64,000 nucleotides of DNA. Source: Lachnospiraceae bacterium. Lineage in GTDB: Bacteria > Bacillota > Clostridia > Lachnospirales > Lachnospiraceae. Numbering within the stretch: the stretch's first letter is position 1; each line of letters starts with the position of its first letter. Positions 62,953 through 64,000 of the stretch are shown piece by piece. Position numbers and translations under genes: made by a program. Under the pieces are notes generated by a model. The model was not told where the DNA came from. It saw only the letters and a list, made by a program, of their open reading frames with translations, and searched no databases. The DNA is taken from positions 124,001 through 188,000 of the forward strand of contig SVEY01000003.1 of assembly GCA_015057165.1 (NCBI GenBank), in the 5' to 3' direction.

Positions 62953-64000
62953 TTATCTTCTTCTATTTCTTCTTCTTCGATTTCTATTTCTATCGATTAC
63001 CGTATACTTTGGTTTTCTTCTTCTTTTTTTATCTTTTCTTCTTTTCTTTTTGAGAAGAATCTTGTTGGATTTACTCTTAAATAATTGAATAAGTCCGAAG
63101 AGAATTGCAATTGCCACTATTACAATTATTATTATTTTAAAATCAAATCTTATAAATGTTACATCACTTCCCCCATTTTCCTCATCAATATTATGAAAAG
63201 GATATGGTACTTTATCAGGCTTTTCAAATATTAAATCAGCCGATCCCACAAATCTGTCTGCATAATAATATTGAATCTGTCCAACCACGTCTTCTCCAGC
63301 TTTAGATACTGGCGCCAATTTACATTTTGCATCACTAAAGTCTGCTGTCTTAGGAAGAATTACCGTAGAATTCTCTCCTCTTTTTATATACTTCTTATCA
63401 TTATTAAGAGCTCCTAATTTCCCAACCAGGCTTTCTTCGTAAGTATTACTGCTTGAAGAAAGATCATATGCTGTAAAATTATCAAAGCAATAATTCAATA
63501 TATTAATTGTATCCATATAGTAGTTTTCCGTCTGACCATTCAAAACTACTGATACTAAGGTCATTCCATCCTTCTTTGCATAAGTAACTAGCGTAGCACC
63601 TGCATCAACAGTATATCCTGTTTTTCCGCCTACACAAGGATCATATAGATATTTATTTGTCTGATAGAAATTAAGCATTGCATGATGGTTATTAAGAAGT
63701 GTTGGTTCAGCATGCTTATTTGTTGGCGGAATTGTATAAGTCTTTGTTCCTGTTATCTTGTCAAAAATTTTATTTTCATATGCTGCTTTACTTATTAAAG
63801 CCATGTCTCTTGCTGATGTATAGTGACTAGGATCAGGCAGTCCGTTAGGATTTGTAAAATGTGTATTTGTGCATCCAAGCTCTTTTGCCTTATCGTTCAT
63901 CATAGTAATGAATTTATTAACATCACCACCACCAACATGTTCAGCTATAGCATAAGCACACTCATTTGCAGATTCAAGCATCATTCCGTATAAGCATTGC
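62953..64000 (-). CDS. D-alanyl-D-alanine carboxypeptidase (PBP5-like), N-terminus beyond the window
   Basis: YGMMLESANECAYAIAEHVGG (SxN motif); DPCVGGKTGYTVDAGATLV (KTG motif); C-terminal TM and basic tail. Confidence 0.93.
   Translation of the reverse strand, partial: QCLYGMMLESANECAYAIAEHVGGGDVNKFITMMNDKAKELGCTNTHFTNPNGLPDPSHYTSARDMALISKAAYENKIFDKITGTKTYTIPPTNKHAEPTLLNNHHAMLNFYQTNKYLYDPCVGGKTGYTVDAGATLVTYAKKDGMTLVSVVLNGQTENYYMDTINILNYCFDNFTAYDLSSSSNTYEESLVGKLGALNNDKKYIKRGENSTVILPKTADFSDAKCKLAPVSKAGEDVVGQIQYYYADRFVGSADLIFEKPDKVPYPFHNIDEENGGSDVTFIRFDFKIIIIVIVAIAILFGLIQLFKSKSNKILLKKKRRKDKKRRRKPKYTVIDRNRNRRRRNRRR

Overview
64 kb of a low-GC Clostridia (Lachnospiraceae-like) chromosome with nearly all genes on the minus strand. 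From left to right: (i) a cell-surface polysaccharide region (1-21.5 kb) with a tandem array of five paralogous ~410-aa polytopic membrane proteins, GT-C-like membrane proteins, three acyltransferase-3 proteins, gmd plus an rmd-like reductase (probable GDP-D-rhamnose), GtrA/GtrB-like proteins, and a DUF6311-like gene split at an A7 tract; (ii) a full F-type ATP synthase operon with a Na+-type c-subunit motif; (iii) dCMP deaminase, a Sua5-LMW-phosphatase fusion whose phosphatase half lacks catalytic residues, and a GH18 protein; (iv) a kinase-ParA/CpaE-like fusion plus a CpaE-like partner, then mecA followed by a ~240-bp long inverted repeat; (v) housekeeping genes (dnaB, rplI, gdpP, galK, rpsR-ssb-rpsF, sir2, rsmI, trmN6-like, ricT, holB); (vi) a ~7.4 kb accessory block (51.4-58.8 kb) lying between holB and yaaR, which are adjacent in the conserved yaaO-tmk-yaaQ-yaaR-holB-yaaT order. 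It encodes an AAA/STAND-like ATPase with decamer repeats upstream, zinc-ribbon membrane proteins, an XRE regulator with an apparent AUC start, and a divergent kinase/HTH pair; (vii) yaaR, a gmk-like kinase, yaaO, an AbiE-like pair and a partial D-Ala-D-Ala carboxypeptidase. The best candidates for something undescribed are the block in (vi), the kinase-ParA fusion, the mecA-downstream inverted repeat with CsrB-like loops, and the tandem membrane-protein array. All family calls come from reading the translations; no database search was run.
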